Assembly: GCF_014194975.1 (NCBI RefSeq)
Contig: NZ_JACIAY010000002.1
Coordinates: 1 to 64,000, forward strand
Length of the DNA stretch: 64,000 bases
Reading direction: 5' to 3'
DNA from: Sphingomonas sp. BK580
Lineage (GTDB): Bacteria; Pseudomonadota; Alphaproteobacteria; Sphingomonadales; Sphingomonadaceae
The notes beneath the pieces are model-generated. The model saw nothing but the letters and a program-made list of their open reading frames with translations, searched no databases and was not told the origin of the DNA. A program made the translations under genes and the position numbers. This document shows positions 43,059-53,214 of the stretch, piece after piece; position 1 is the first letter of the stretch; every line of letters starts with the position of its first letter.

Positions 43059-44612
43059 ATGGAGCATCCCGACAGCATCCTCATCGTCGATTTCGGCAGC
43101 CAGGTGACCCAGTTGATCGCGCGCCGCGTGCGCGAGGCGGGGGTCTACAGCGAGATCGCGCCCTTCCAGTCCGCCGCCGACGCCTTCGAGCGGATGCGCC
43201 CCAAGGGCGTGATCCTCTCCGGTGGTCCCGCCTCGGTCGTGGACAAGGGGAGCCCGCGCGCGCCCCAGGCGGTGTTCGACTCGGGCGTGCCGGTGCTCGG
43301 CATCTGCTACGGCCAGCAGGTGATGAACGAGCAGCTCGGCGGCAAGGTCGAGAAGGGCAACGCCGGCGAGTTCGGCGAGGCCTATGTCGAGGTCGACGCC
43401 GCCTGCGGGCTGTTCGACGGGCTGTGGCAGTCGGGCGAGCGCCATCAGGTGTGGATGAGCCACGGCGATCATGTCGCCGCGCTCGCGCCCGGGTTCGCCC
43501 CGGTCGCCTCGTCCAGGGGAGCGCCCTTCGCGCTCACCGCCGACGAGACGCGCCGCTACTACGGCATGCAGTTCCACCCCGAGGTGGTCCACACCCCCGA
43601 CGGCGGCAAGCTGATCGCCAATTTCGCGCGCCACGTCTGCGGGCTGGCGGGCGACTGGACGATGGCCGAGTTCCGCGCCACCAAGATCGCCGAGATCCGC
43701 GCGCAGGTCGGCAGCGGGCGCGTGATCTGCGGCCTGTCGGGCGGGGTCGACTCGGCGGTGGCGGCGGTGCTGATCCACGAGGCGATCGGCGACCAGCTCA
43801 CCTGCGTCTTCGTCGACCACGGGCTGCTGCGCGCGGGCGAGGCCGACCAGGTCGTCGGGCTCTTCCGCAACCATTACAACATCCCGCTGGTCCATGTGAA
43901 CGCGGAGACCCTGTTCCTCGGCGGGCTGGCGGGGGTCACCGATCCCGAGGCGAAGCGCAAGTTCATCGGCAAGACCTTCATCGACGTGTTCGAGGACGAG
44001 GCGCGCAAGATCGGCGGCGCCGAGTTCCTCGCGCAGGGCACGCTCTACCCCGACGTGATCGAGAGCGTGAGCTTCACCGGCGGCCCGTCGGTGACGATCA
44101 AGAGTCACCACAATGTCGGCGGCCTGCCCGAGCGGATGAACATGAAGCTGGTCGAGCCGCTGCGCGAGCTGTTCAAGGACGAGGTGCGCGAGCTCGGCCG
44201 CGAGCTGGGGCTGCCTGACGCCTTCGTCGGCCGCCACCCGTTCCCGGGGCCGGGTCTCGCGATCCGCATCCCCGGCGAGGTCAGCAAGGAGCGCTGCGAC
44301 ATCCTGCGCAAGGCCGACGCGATCTACCTCGAGGAGATCCGCGCGGCGGGTCTGTACGACACGATCTGGCAGGCGTTCGCGGTGCTGCTGCCGGTGCGTT
44401 CGGTCGGCGTGATGGGCGACGGGCGGACCTATGATTCGGTGCTGGCGCTGCGCGCGGTGACCTCGACCGACGGCATGACCGCGCAGGCGTTCCAGTTCCC
44501 GGGCGACTTCCTGCCGCGGGTGGCGACGCGGATCATCAACGAGGTGAAGGGCATCAACCGGGTGACCTACGACTACACCTCCAAGCCCCCGGGCACGATC
44601 GAGTGGGAATGA
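43059..44612 (+). CDS. guaA: GMP synthase (glutamine-hydrolysing)
   Basis: The product is 517 residues, the usual length. The class I glutamine amidotransferase domain comes first, with the nucleophile in GICYGQQ (Cys83) and a His-Glu pair near [10 protein letters not shown]. It is followed by the ATP-pyrophosphatase domain ([10 protein letters not shown]) and the dimerisation domain that ends with the usual TIEWE. It converts XMP to GMP with glutamine and ATP. I chose the ATG at 43059 because the family starts near [13 protein letters not shown] 66-bp tandem repeat follows directly. Confidence 0.97.
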   Translation: MEHPDSILIVDFGSQVTQLIARRVREAGVYSEIAPFQSAADAFERMRPKGVILSGGPASVVDKGSPRAPQAVFDSGVPVLGICYGQQVMNEQLGGKVEKGNAGEFGEAYVEVDAACGLFDGLWQSGERHQVWMSHGDHVAALAPGFAPVASSRGAPFALTADETRRYYGMQFHPEVVHTPDGGKLIANFARHVCGLAGDWTMAEFRATKIAEIRAQVGSGRVICGLSGGVDSAVAAVLIHEAIGDQLTCVFVDHGLLRAGEADQVVGLFRNHYNIPLVHVNAETLFLGGLAGVTDPEAKRKFIGKTFIDVFEDEARKIGGAEFLAQGTLYPDVIESVSFTGGPSVTIKSHHNVGGLPERMNMKLVEPLRELFKDEVRELGRELGLPDAFVGRHPFPGPGLAIRIPGEVSKERCDILRKADAIYLEEIRAAGLYDTIWQAFAVLLPVRSVGVMGDGRTYDSVLALRAVTSTDGMTAQAFQFPGDFLPRVATRIINEVKGINRVTYDYTSKPPGTIEWE

Positions 44613-44614
44613 CG

Positions 44615-44803
44615 CGGGACGAGCGAGCGGCCGGGGGCTGCTCGCCCGCGTCATTCGGCGGCGCGAGCCGCCGCGGCGCGCGGGACGAGCGAGCGGCCGG
44701 GGGCTGCTCGCCCGCGTCACTCGGCGGCGCGAGCCGCCGCGGCGCGCGGGACGAGCGAGCGGCCGGGGGCTGCTCGCCCGCGTCACTCGGCGGCGCGCGG
44801 GAC
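44615..44803 (+). repeat. 66-bp tandem repeat downstream of guaA
   Basis: Unit starts are at 44615, 44681 and 44747, exactly 66 bp apart; the third unit is cut short and 'cgcgggac' appears once more at its end. Units differ by one or two bases. Inside each unit 'ggcggcgcgagccgccgcgg' forms a hairpin. The unit is a multiple of 3, so one frame stays open through it. Confidence 0.9.
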
Positions 44804-44947
44804 CCCATGCCGAGGATCAGGCCGTTCGACCGAGATCGTGCCCCCGCGGATGCCGGCTTCCAGAGCCGAAAGCGGTCTGCCGGCCGCTCTGGGCAGCTGC
44901 AACCGCAGGCGCACGCGGTTGTCTCGCCGGACGGGCCTCGGACATCG

Positions 44948-45808
44948 ATGAAGAGAACGTCGACCGCCCGGATCGTTCCTCTCCTGACGCTTCTCGCGGC
45001 CGCGCTCGCGCTTCCCGCCGCGCCGGTCGCCGCAGCGAGCGGCGACCCGCCCGAGTGGACGCAGCCGCGCGCCCCTCTGCACCTGCTCGGCCCCATCACC
45101 TATGTGGGGTCGCGCGGACTGGGCGCGTACCTGATCCGCACCAGCGCCGGCGCGATCCTGGTGGACGCGACGATGGACGAGAACGTCCCCGCCATCGAGC
45201 GCAACATCCGCTCGCTCGGGCTGAAGCTCAACGACGTCAAGCTCATCCTGGTCAGCCACGCGCATTTCGACCATGTCGGCGGGCTCGAGCGGATGCGCCG
45301 CGACACCGGCGCGCGCGTGCTCGCCGGGCGCGGTGACGTCGCCGCGCTGCGCACCGGCACGCCGCCGGGGGAGACCAGCTACGGTGTCCGCCGCTTCGCG
45401 CCGGTCGCGCGCGTCACCGGCGTCGCCGACGGTGAGCGAGTCACGCTCGGTGATGTCAGCCTGCGCGCGGTGACGACCGCGGGGCACACGCCCGGCTGTA
45501 CCAGCTGGGTGATGCGCGTGACCGATCGCGGGCGCCCGCGCGAGGTGGTGTTCGCTGGCAGCATGACCGTCGCGGGCAACCGCCTCGTGAACAATCGCCG
45601 CTATGCGACGATCGTACGCGACTATCGCGCCACCTTCGCTCGGATGGAGCGGCTGCGCGCCGACGTGGTGCTGCCGATGCACCCCGAGGCGGCGGACGTG
45701 TTCGGCCGCGCGCGATCGGGCACGCTGGTCGCCCCGCGGCTGCTCGGTGACATGGCGCGCGCTGCCCGGGTCGACTTCGAGCGCACGCTGCGCGAGGAGA
45801 CGCGCTGA
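44948..45808 (+). CDS. Subclass B3-type metallo-beta-lactamase
   Basis: The product is 286 residues. A signal peptide (PLLTLLAAALALPAAPVAAAS) sends it to the periplasm. Zinc ligands are visible: HAHFDH (His, His, Asp and His), TAGHTPGCTSW with the third site, and LPMHPEAADV for the last His. The overall layout and the GHTPGCTSW motif fit subclass B3, whose members hydrolyse carbapenems, though many environmental relatives act on other lactams or lactones. I chose the ATG at 44948, which gives the signal peptide directly. Resistance is inferred, not shown. Confidence 0.85.
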   Translation: MKRTSTARIVPLLTLLAAALALPAAPVAAASGDPPEWTQPRAPLHLLGPITYVGSRGLGAYLIRTSAGAILVDATMDENVPAIERNIRSLGLKLNDVKLILVSHAHFDHVGGLERMRRDTGARVLAGRGDVAALRTGTPPGETSYGVRRFAPVARVTGVADGERVTLGDVSLRAVTTAGHTPGCTSWVMRVTDRGRPREVVFAGSMTVAGNRLVNNRRYATIVRDYRATFARMERLRADVVLPMHPEAADVFGRARSGTLVAPRLLGDMARAARVDFERTLREETR

Positions 45809-45902
45809 GCGGCGTTGCGCTGGACGGACGCATGCGCTTGAGTGCGCCCGGGTCGTGCCGGCGTTGCCCGAGGATGGGGCAGCGCGGTCGAGAAGGAGAG
45901 AC

Positions 45903-46649
45903 ATGATGCGGAATCTGACGAAGGCTGGCGTGGCCGCACTCGCCCTGGCGCTGTCGGCGGCGCCGAGCGTAGCGCAGCGCGGCGCGAGTGCGCCCAACAC
46001 GCTCACCGCCGGAGAGCGCGCCGCCGGCTGGACGCTGCTGTTCAACGGACGCGATCTCACCGGCTGGCGCTCGTTCAAGGGCGGCGCGCCCGCGCCCTCC
46101 TGGGTGGTGCGCGACGGCGCGCTCGAGCTCACCGCCTCGGGCGGACACATGAGCGGCGCCGATCTCGCCACGGCGGCGAGCTACGGCCCGTTCGAACTCA
46201 CGCTCGACTGGAAGGTCGAGAAGGGCGGCAACAGCGGCGTGATCTATCTCGCGCGCGACGAGCCCGGGACGACGCAGAGCTATGAGACCGGTCTCGAGAT
46301 GCAGGTGCTCGACGACCAGGGCCATCCCGACGGCAAGATCCCGTCGCATCGCGCCGGCTCGCTCTACGACATCACCGTTCCGCCGGCGGGCGTGTCGCGC
46401 CCGGCGGGCAGCTGGAATCACGCGCGACTGCTGGTTGAGCCCGGTCGCATCCGGCAATGGCTCAACGGCGTGCCGACGGCCGACGTGTCCTACGGCGATG
46501 CCGCCTGGAAGGCGCGCGTGGCCAAGTCCAAGTTCGCCAAGATGCCGCTGTACGGCACCTTCGCCAGCGGCGTGATCGCGCTGCAGGACCATGGCGAGCC
46601 GGTCGCGTTCCGCAACATCAAGCTGCGGCGGATCGGCGCGAAACGCTGA
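45903..46649 (+). CDS. DUF1080 (3-keto-disaccharide hydrolase-like) protein
   Basis: The product is 248 residues. A signal peptide (AALALALSAAPSVAQ) is followed by a jelly-roll domain with GWTLLFNGRDLTGWRS, then GNSGVIYLARDE, ETGLEMQVLDDQGHPDGK and PVAFRNIKLRRI at the end. This is the DUF1080/concanavalin-like fold of secreted sugar-binding or 3-keto-glycoside hydrolases. It should be periplasmic. The start follows 'agaaggaga'. Confidence 0.9.
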   Translation: MMRNLTKAGVAALALALSAAPSVAQRGASAPNTLTAGERAAGWTLLFNGRDLTGWRSFKGGAPAPSWVVRDGALELTASGGHMSGADLATAASYGPFELTLDWKVEKGGNSGVIYLARDEPGTTQSYETGLEMQVLDDQGHPDGKIPSHRAGSLYDITVPPAGVSRPAGSWNHARLLVEPGRIRQWLNGVPTADVSYGDAAWKARVAKSKFAKMPLYGTFASGVIALQDHGEPVAFRNIKLRRIGAKR

Positions 46650-46731
46650 CGTGGCCACGCGCGGGTAGGACTGATCCGTTGCCTTGCATCAAGTGCCGGA
46701 ACGATCGACTTCCGCCGCGTTTCTGAGAGCC

Positions 46732-46968
46732 ATGGCCTTGTTTTATTTTCAATTAGCCGGTCGCGAGCGGGACGCGACCGGGATCGAGTGTGCCGATGTG
46801 GCTGCGGCGCGCAACGAGGCAGTACGGCGGCTCGGCGGCTACCTCTCGGCGCACCCCGGCTACGCCGAGGAGGGACACTGGCGCGTGACGGTGGAGGATG
46901 CGAGCCGCCGTCCGCTGCTCAACGTCATCGTCGCCACCGTCGCCGTGCGCGGCGCACCGGACGGATGA
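46732..46968 (+). CDS. Small DUF6894-like protein
   Basis: The product is 78 residues. The pattern of an initial strand (ALFYFQLAGRERDATGIE), DVAAARNEAVRRLGGYLS and a final VEDASRRPLLNVIV strand matches the DUF6894 family of short proteins common in alphaproteobacteria. The function is unknown. Confidence 0.75.
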   Translation: MALFYFQLAGRERDATGIECADVAAARNEAVRRLGGYLSAHPGYAEEGHWRVTVEDASRRPLLNVIVATVAVRGAPDG

Positions 46969-47139
46969 CGCGATCCGCGGCGTATACGGTCGCGCGAACG
47001 AATCCTTAAGTACGAGTAACTTACAGGCAGGCGACGAGGTCATTGACCCCGGTCGCCCACAGCTCCGCGAACGGGAGCGGGCGACTGTCATCCCGCCCGC
47101 CGCGCGCGCCAGCGACGCGTCGGGTCCCAAGGCGGTCGC

Positions 47140-49035
47140 ATGCGTATGACGAGCTTCTCCTGGTTGACCCGCCTGGGCCGCGACCGCGGCGCGAACGTCG
47201 CGGCGATGATGGCGGTGGCGATGCTCCCGCTGGCCGCGCTGGCCGGCTCGGCGCTGGACGTGTCGCGGATGTACGTGGTCAAGTCGCGACTGCAGCAGGC
47301 GTGCGACGCGGGCGTGCTGGCCGGGCGGCGCTTCATGGCGACGGACGGCGGCACGACGCTCGACGCCACCGCGACGGCGCAGGCCAAGACGTTCTTCAAC
47401 AACAATTTCGGCACGGGCTATTTCGGCGCCGCCAACGCCACCTTCACCCCCACCAAGACCAGCGACCAGCAGGTGGCAGGCACCGCGACGGTACAGGTGC
47501 CGATGACGGTGATGAAGATGTTCTCCATGGCCACCGCCAACCTGACGGTGACGTGCAAGGCGCGCTTCGACATCGCCGATACCGACATCGTCTTCGTGCT
47601 CGACACCACCGGATCGATGGCGTGTCGCCCGGAGGACACCGACGCGCAGTGCAGCAGCTATGTCAACGCGAATCCGGCGCAGGCCTATACACGCCCGGGG
47701 AGCGATCCTGATGCGGTCGCGGGCTATCTCAACTCGACTGGCTATGCCGTGCCCGAGACCACCGCTGGCAACGGCTCGCGCATCAAGGCGCTGCGTCAGG
47801 CGGTGAAGGATTTCGCCGCGGTGATCACATCATCCATGGATAGCAGCACGCGGGTGCGCTACGGCTTCGTCACCTACACGTCGACTGTGAACGCCGGCAA
47901 GGCGATCTACCAGATGTCTCCCAATTATCTGCTCGGCGCGACCTCGGGCGAGAAATGGTGGTATCAATCGCGCACTCCGGCATCCGGCGAGTCCGTCGAG
48001 AGTGCGACAGGCAGCCCGAACTATAAGGCGCAGGCGGACTGTACCGCGGTGATGGGCACGCGTTCGTACGGCACCGCCGGTACCTTCGACGCCACCGCCA
48101 CCGCCAGCTACACTGGTGGTCAGGTGTGGAGCGGCGGCAGATGTTACGGCAATGTCACCCGCAACATGGTGCCGAACTATGCGTACGATAAATTCAACCT
48201 CGACGTGTCCAAGTACATCACCGGCGCGGCGGTGACCGACCCGAGCAAGCTCGCCGTCACCGGCGCCACTTCCAAATGGGACGGCTGTGTCGAGGAGCGT
48301 CAGACGCAGGCCGGGACAACGAACTTCACCTCCGCGTCCTATGACCTCGATCCCGAACTGATCCCCAACGCCACACTGGTACAGACGCGTTGGCGGCCGA
48401 TGTGGGCCGACGTCGAGTACCTCCGAAAAGACACGGCGGCTGATACCGGCATCGGGGAGGATCACGCCAATCTCGGCAGCGCAAGCCAGCGGAAGTCCGG
48501 TTTCTACTCGTGCGGCAAGCCGATCCATCGCCTCTCTGCCATGACGGCCTCCGCTATCGCCGCTTACGTCGACGCGCCCGACTTCAAGCCGCTCGGTGGC
48601 ACGTACCATGACACGGGCATGATCTGGGGGACGCGGCTGCTTGCGTCAGCGGGCATTTTCGCCGCGGATAACAGCGGACGTACCGGCCAGCCCTCACCCC
48701 GGAAGATCATCGTCTTTCTGACCGACGGCGTGATGTCGCCCAGCCCCTCGATCTACGGCCTCTATGGCCTCGAGGGGGTGGATCAGCGCGTGAGCGGCGG
48801 CGACACCGGTAATCTCACCAACTATCACAACGCGCGCTTCCTCTACGAGTGCGGCCGGGCGCGCCAGCTCGGCATCGACGTGTGGACGGTCGCGATCGAC
48901 GACGCGCCCAGCGACCAGCTGACGCAATGCGCGCGCAACAGCTCGCAGGCGCTGTACACCACCACCGGCAGCGGGCTCTCCGCGATCTTCCAGAAGATCG
49001 CCAAGCAGGTCGCGATGCTGCGGATCGACCAGTGA
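47140..49035 (+). CDS. TadG-like pilus protein with von Willebrand A domain
   Basis: The product is 631 residues. The N-terminus has a basic head and a membrane helix (ANVAAMMAVAMLPLAALAGSALDVSRMYVVKSRLQQACDAGVLAG in type) of the TadE/TadG kind. A vWA domain starts near residue 148 with the metal-binding DTTGSM and ends with a second FLTDGVMSP strand, interrupted by a large insert. It is probably anchored in the inner membrane with the vWA domain in the periplasm and helps build Tad/Flp pili. The stop overlaps the next gene (GTGA). No other tad genes are in the window. Confidence 0.85.
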   Translation: MRMTSFSWLTRLGRDRGANVAAMMAVAMLPLAALAGSALDVSRMYVVKSRLQQACDAGVLAGRRFMATDGGTTLDATATAQAKTFFNNNFGTGYFGAANATFTPTKTSDQQVAGTATVQVPMTVMKMFSMATANLTVTCKARFDIADTDIVFVLDTTGSMACRPEDTDAQCSSYVNANPAQAYTRPGSDPDAVAGYLNSTGYAVPETTAGNGSRIKALRQAVKDFAAVITSSMDSSTRVRYGFVTYTSTVNAGKAIYQMSPNYLLGATSGEKWWYQSRTPASGESVESATGSPNYKAQADCTAVMGTRSYGTAGTFDATATASYTGGQVWSGGRCYGNVTRNMVPNYAYDKFNLDVSKYITGAAVTDPSKLAVTGATSKWDGCVEERQTQAGTTNFTSASYDLDPELIPNATLVQTRWRPMWADVEYLRKDTAADTGIGEDHANLGSASQRKSGFYSCGKPIHRLSAMTASAIAAYVDAPDFKPLGGTYHDTGMIWGTRLLASAGIFAADNSGRTGQPSPRKIIVFLTDGVMSPSPSIYGLYGLEGVDQRVSGGDTGNLTNYHNARFLYECGRARQLGIDVWTVAIDDAPSDQLTQCARNSSQALYTTTGSGLSAIFQKIAKQVAMLRIDQ

Positions 49036-49616
49036 CCGCGCCGCGCCAGTTCGCGCGCGATCGCCGCGGCGTCAGCACGATCGAGTTCGCGCTGCTGGCG
49101 CCCGTCCTGTTCATGGTGGTGCTCGGCCTCTTCGACCTGATGTACGGCGTCTATGTCCGCTCGGTGCTGGAAGGCGCGGTGGTGAAGGCGGGGCGCGACA
49201 GCGCGCTGGAGAACAACGCCGCGGACCAGAGCGCGATCGACACCAAGGTGCGCACCATGCTCGCCGCGCTCGGCGGCGGCATGACGATCACCACGTCGCG
49301 CAAGAGCTACGCCAGCTTCTCGCTGGTCAAGCCGGAGGCGTTCGACGATCAGAACAGGAACGGCGTGCGCGACGCCGGCGAGTGCTTCGACGACGTCAAC
49401 GGCAACGGCATCTGGGATGCCGATCCCGGCGTCGGCGGGCAGGGCGGCGCCAACGACGTCACCAACTACACCGTCACGCTGACCTACAACCGCATCTTCC
49501 CGATGGCGGCGCTGGTCGGCTGGCCGCGGACCCAGTCGCTGTCGGCGTCCACGTTGCTCAAGAACCAGCCGTACAAGACCCAGACCAGCAACGTGGTGAG
49601 GTCGATATGCACCTGA
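49032..49616 (+). CDS. TadE-like protein with calcium-binding-type loops
   Basis: The product is 194 residues, starting with a GTG that overlaps the previous stop. The N-terminus RDRRGVSTIEFALLAPVLFMVVLGLFDLMYG is the TadE pseudopilin-like helix. In the middle, near 105-135, DDQNRNGVRDAGECFDDVNGNGIWDADPG has two D-x-N-x-N-G loops like those of dockerin or thrombospondin type 3 repeats, unusual for TadE. It is probably anchored in the membrane and exposed to the periplasm. Confidence 0.85.
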   Translation: MTAPRQFARDRRGVSTIEFALLAPVLFMVVLGLFDLMYGVYVRSVLEGAVVKAGRDSALENNAADQSAIDTKVRTMLAALGGGMTITTSRKSYASFSLVKPEAFDDQNRNGVRDAGECFDDVNGNGIWDADPGVGGQGGANDVTNYTVTLTYNRIFPMAALVGWPRTQSLSASTLLKNQPYKTQTSNVVRSICT

Positions 49617-50308
49617 GCCTCGCCCCGCTCGCCGCGCGGCTGCGGCGCGACCGCTCGGGCGTCTCGATGATCGAGTTCGCGCTCACCTTGCCCGTGGTGC
49701 TGACGCTCGGCTGCTACGGCATCGAGACGAGCAACGTGGCCTTGACCTCGCTCCAGGTCAGCCAGCTCGCGCTCAACCTCGCCGACAACGCCTCGCGCGT
49801 CGGCAGCATGCAGAGCGACAACTCGACCCAGCTGCGCGAGGTCGACATCAACGACGTGCTCACCGCGGCGCGGCTGCAGGGCGCCAAGCTGGGGCTCACC
49901 ACGCGCGGGCGGATCATCGTCTCCTCGCTGGAGGAGAGCGGCGGCAAGCAGTATATCCACTGGCAGCGCTGCCTCGGCACGCAGAGCGGCGCGGCCTATG
50001 ACTCGCACTACGGCACCGCCCCGGCCGACGCCGGCACGCAGACCGGCAGCGCCTACGCCGGGACGGTGGTCACCGGCATGGGCAATGCCGGCGCGCAGGT
50101 CACCGCGCCGCCGGGTACCGGGGTGATGTTCGTCGAGGTGAACTACCTCTACAACCCGATCATCAGCAGCCGCTGGCTGAGCGCGGGCGTGCAGCAGATG
50201 CGCTACACCGCCTCGTTCATCGTGCGCGACCGCCGCACCTTCGACATGGTCTACAATCCCGCGCCCGCCGCGCAGCGCTACACCTGCGACCGCTACACCG
50301 CGTCCTGA
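49607..50308 (+). CDS. TadE-like protein
   Basis: The product is 233 residues. The N-terminal segment RDRSGVSMIEFALTLPVVLTLGCYG is the TadE-type helix. The rest is a periplasmic domain with IIVSSLEESGG and AQVTAPPGTGVMFVEVNYLYNPI. It overlaps the previous gene by 10 bases, forming a three-gene set with the vWA protein. It probably belongs to a Tad-type surface structure. Its stop overlaps the convergent gene by 16 bases. Confidence 0.85.
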   Translation: MHLSLAPLAARLRRDRSGVSMIEFALTLPVVLTLGCYGIETSNVALTSLQVSQLALNLADNASRVGSMQSDNSTQLREVDINDVLTAARLQGAKLGLTTRGRIIVSSLEESGGKQYIHWQRCLGTQSGAAYDSHYGTAPADAGTQTGSAYAGTVVTGMGNAGAQVTAPPGTGVMFVEVNYLYNPIISSRWLSAGVQQMRYTASFIVRDRRTFDMVYNPAPAAQRYTCDRYTAS

Positions 50309-51006
50309 GCCGAGGTCACCGCATAGCGCAGGTGGAGCGCGCCGTGGCCGAGCTGCTCCGCGCCGAGCAGCTTCAGCCGCACCTTGCCCTTCAACCCCGC
50401 GGCGCCGGCCTCGACGATCGCCCGACTGTCGCCGCCGTCCAGCGCGGGGGCGAGCAGGAGGTCGAACTGCTCGACCAGGCCGGCGGCGAGGAAGCTGCCG
50501 TTCACCCCGCCGCCGCCCTCGAGCAGCAGGTGGCGCGCCCCGAAGCGCTCGCCCAGCACGTCCAGCGCGGCGGCCAGATCGAGCCCATCGTCGCGCGCGT
50601 CGGCGACGATGTAGGAGACGCCGTCGTCGACCAGCTCGGCGAGATGCGCGTCGGGAACGTCCGCGCCGAGCAGCACCACGACATGGTCGCCGTGCAGCTC
50701 TCCCGCGGTGAAGTGGAGCTTGCCCGCGCGGTCGAGCGCGATCGCATAGGGCCCGCTATCGCGCGCGACATGGAGCGGGCGCGGCGGGGTGCCGACGTCG
50801 GCGGGCGGGTGCGGCAGACCCTTGGCCATCTCCGCCATCGTGACGCGGCCGACGATCCAGCCGTCCGCGTCATAGCGGTCGTGGATCGCCTCGTAGGCGT
50901 CGGTCCAGTCCGCCGCGGTGCCGTCGGGGCTCTCGGTCCAGCGGCTCGGGTGCAGGCGGCCGTCGAGCGAGCCCGCCATCAGGCAGGTGAGGCGCGGGCG
51001 AGTCAT
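50293..51006 (-). CDS. RibD C-terminal/dihydrofolate-reductase-fold protein
   Basis: The product is 237 residues. It has [14 protein letters not shown] at the start, [10 protein letters not shown], then [32 protein letters not shown], the pattern of the RibD reductase domain and its stand-alone relatives (YyaP/YwjB-like). It is probably an NADPH-dependent reductase. The substrate is unknown. The start overlaps the cupin stop (ATGA). Confidence 0.9.
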   Translation of the reverse strand: MTRPRLTCLMAGSLDGRLHPSRWTESPDGTAADWTDAYEAIHDRYDADGWIVGRVTMAEMAKGLPHPPADVGTPPRPLHVARDSGPYAIALDRAGKLHFTAGELHGDHVVVLLGADVPDAHLAELVDDGVSYIVADARDDGLDLAAALDVLGERFGARHLLLEGGGGVNGSFLAAGLVEQFDLLLAPALDGGDSRAIVEAGAAGLKGKVRLKLLGAEQLGHGALHLRYAVTSAQDAV

Positions 51007-51404
51007 GCCGCCGCGTCGCCGCGATAGTCGGCGTCGCTGACCGGCTCGAGCCACGTGACCGCGCCACCGTCCTTCTTCTCGGCGATGGCGACATGCGTCA
51101 TCGCGGTGTCGGGCGCGGCGCCATGCCAGTGGCGCTCGTCCGGCGCGAAATAGACGATGTCGCCCGGGGCGATCTCCTCGATCGCGCCGCCCTCGCGTTG
51201 CGCGCGGCCGCGTCCGAAGGTGACGAGCAGCGTCTGGCCGAGCGGATGCGTGTGCCAGTTGGTACGTGCGCCCGGCTCGAAGGTGACGGTGGCGCCGGCG
51301 AGCGCCCCGCTGCCCTCGAAGGGCATGTCGAGCCGGACCTCGCCGGTGAAATAGTCCGCCGGGCCGCGCGATGACGCGATGTCGCCGCTGCGCGTGATCT
51401 TCAT
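51003..51404 (-). CDS. Cupin domain protein
   Basis: The product is 133 residues. The cupin motif is clear: [22 protein letters not shown] and later [20 protein letters not shown], giving His, His, Glu/Gln-type and His metal sites. It resembles carboxymuconolactone-associated or QdoI-like single-domain cupins. It could be an isomerase or dioxygenase. I chose the ATG at 51404, close to 'gagacgtaccc'. It is translated with the reductase gene. Confidence 0.88.
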   Translation of the reverse strand: MKITRSGDIASSRGPADYFTGEVRLDMPFEGSGALAGATVTFEPGARTNWHTHPLGQTLLVTFGRGRAQREGGAIEEIAPGDIVYFAPDERHWHGAAPDTAMTHVAIAEKKDGGAVTWLEPVSDADYRGDAAA

Positions 51405-51507
51405 GGGTACGTCTCCGCGAGATGATGCGCGCTCAACGCGGCGCGCGCGCACCGTCTCCCCCGTATGGCGTTGAGCGGCGGGCGACGCCGCGTTGCGCAG
51501 GCGGGCG

Positions 51508-53058
51508 TCAACGCGCGGTGCCGGCGTCCGCCGCGGCGTTCACGCCGGCCTGCGCCAGGTAGCGCGGCGCCACCCTCGCGCGCGCCCGCTGCTCATAGGC
51601 ATAACCCGCGCCGAGCACGGCCTGATCGCCGCCGCGGGTCGCGATGAAGGAGAGGCCGACCGGCAGCCCGTCGGCCAGCCCCATCGGCACGGTCAGATGC
51701 GGGTAACCCGCGATCGCGGGCAGCTGCGACGCCGACGGGCCGCCATATTGGTCGCCATAGACCCGGTCGCTCGGCCAGGCGGCGTCGTAGCTCGGCTCCA
51801 CCAGCAGCGTCGCGCGCGCCTGGCGCAGCATCGCGTCGATCCCCTGCGCGCCGGCGAGCCGCAGCGAGGTCGCGCGCGCGGCGCGGTAGGCCGGGTCATC
51901 GAGTCCCTTGGTCTTCTCCGCGCCCTCGAAGAACTCCTGGCCGAAATAGGGCATCTCGGCGCTGGCATGGGCGCGGTCGAAGGCGATCACCTCGGCGAGC
52001 GTGCGCGTCGTGACGCTCGCGGGCGTGGTGGCGAGATAGGCGTTGAGATCGGCCTTGAGCTCGGTCGAGAGCACCAGCTGCTCGGCCTCGCCGAGCCCGT
52101 CGAGCTTGGGCAGCGCGACCTCGACCAGCTCGGCGCCGGCGGCGCGCAGCACCGCCAGCGCGGCGTCGTAGCGCGCCGCGAGCGCGGGGCGCAGCTCGGG
52201 CGGGCGGATCACCGCGACGCGCGCGCCGCTCAGCGCGCTGATGGAGAGCGCGGCGGCATAGTCGGTGGAGCCGCCGGTCATCGCGCCGAGCAGCAGCGCG
52301 GCGTCGCGCACGCTGCGCGCCATCGGACCGGGCGTGTCCTGGCTGTGGCTGATCGGCACGACTCGCTCGGCGCTCACCAGTCCCAGTGTCGGCTTGAGCC
52401 CGACCAGCCCGTTGATCGAGGAGGGGCAGGTGACCGAGCCGTCGGTCTCGGTGCCCACCGCCGCGGCGGCGAGGCTGGCGGCGACCGCGGCGCCCGAGCC
52501 CGACGACGAACCGCAGGCGGTGCGATCGAGCGCATAGGGATTGCGCACCAGCCCGCCGACCGCGCTCCAGCCGCTCATCGACCGGGTCGAGCGGATGTTG
52601 GCCCATTCGGACAGGTTGGTCTTGCCGAGGATCACCGCGCCCGCCGCGCGCAGCCGCGCCACCAGCGGCGCGTCGCGGCGGGTCACGTTGCCGGCGAGGG
52701 CGAGGCTGCCCGCGGTGGTCGGGATCGGGTCGGCGGTCTCGATATTGTCCTTCAGCAGGATCGGCACGCCGTGGAGCGGCCCGCGGACACGGCCGGCGGC
52801 GCGCTCGGCGTCGAGCGCGCGCGCCTGGGTGAGCGCGTCGGGGTTGAGCGCGATCACGCTGCGCAGCGTCGGGCCCTTGCGATCGATCCTGGCGATGCGG
52901 GCGAGATAGGCGCGGGTCAGCGCCACGCTGCTGGTCTTCCCCGCGGCGAGCTGCGCGCTCAGCTGCTCGAGCGATACCTCCTCCACCCGCGGCGCCGCGA
53001 CCGCGGGCAGCGCCGCCAAGGCCGCCGCGAGAACCACCGCCGTCATCGTCGCGCGCAT
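51508..53058 (-). CDS. Periplasmic amidase (amidase signature family)
   Basis: The product is 516 residues. A signal peptide ([16 protein letters not shown]) is followed by the amidase-signature core: the Lys in [25 protein letters not shown] with the serine pair and [22 protein letters not shown] with the nucleophile region. It hydrolyses an amide in the periplasm; the substrate is unknown. The ATG at 53058 follows 'gaggagcag'. It is divergent from apt by about 150 bases. Confidence 0.92.
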   Translation of the reverse strand: MRATMTAVVLAAALAALPAVAAPRVEEVSLEQLSAQLAAGKTSSVALTRAYLARIARIDRKGPTLRSVIALNPDALTQARALDAERAAGRVRGPLHGVPILLKDNIETADPIPTTAGSLALAGNVTRRDAPLVARLRAAGAVILGKTNLSEWANIRSTRSMSGWSAVGGLVRNPYALDRTACGSSSGSGAAVAASLAAAAVGTETDGSVTCPSSINGLVGLKPTLGLVSAERVVPISHSQDTPGPMARSVRDAALLLGAMTGGSTDYAAALSISALSGARVAVIRPPELRPALAARYDAALAVLRAAGAELVEVALPKLDGLGEAEQLVLSTELKADLNAYLATTPASVTTRTLAEVIAFDRAHASAEMPYFGQEFFEGAEKTKGLDDPAYRAARATSLRLAGAQGIDAMLRQARATLLVEPSYDAAWPSDRVYGDQYGGPSASQLPAIAGYPHLTVPMGLADGLPVGLSFIATRGGDQAVLGAGYAYEQRARARVAPRYLAQAGVNAAADAGTAR

Positions 53059-53214
53059 CGACTGCTCCTCACTATCTTCGCTCTTCTGGCGCGTTCGCAG
53101 GTGCTTGAGCAAGCGCACGATGCGCCGCTGTGGACTTCCGCCCCGCACCGGCTAGGAACCCCGCGACGGTCCCGCCCCGGTGTGCCGTACCATCATCGCC
53201 CAGCGGAGCCGCGC

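Noticed and set aside
42999..44786. Long minus-strand frame opposite guaA
   Set aside because: It is the shadow of guaA and the 66-bp repeat; it has no family features.
44615..44803. CRISPR-like array
   Set aside because: The 66-bp units are joined head to tail without variable spacers, so this is a plain tandem repeat.
44603..44947. Coding extension of the metallo-beta-lactamase through the tandem repeat
   Set aside because: The frame is open, but the repeat-coded part precedes a complete signal peptide at 44948, so it is not part of the protein.
45456..46658. Long minus-strand frame opposite the metallo-beta-lactamase and DUF1080 genes
   Set aside because: Antisense frame with Arg/His-rich composition; both plus-strand genes have signal peptides and conserved motifs.
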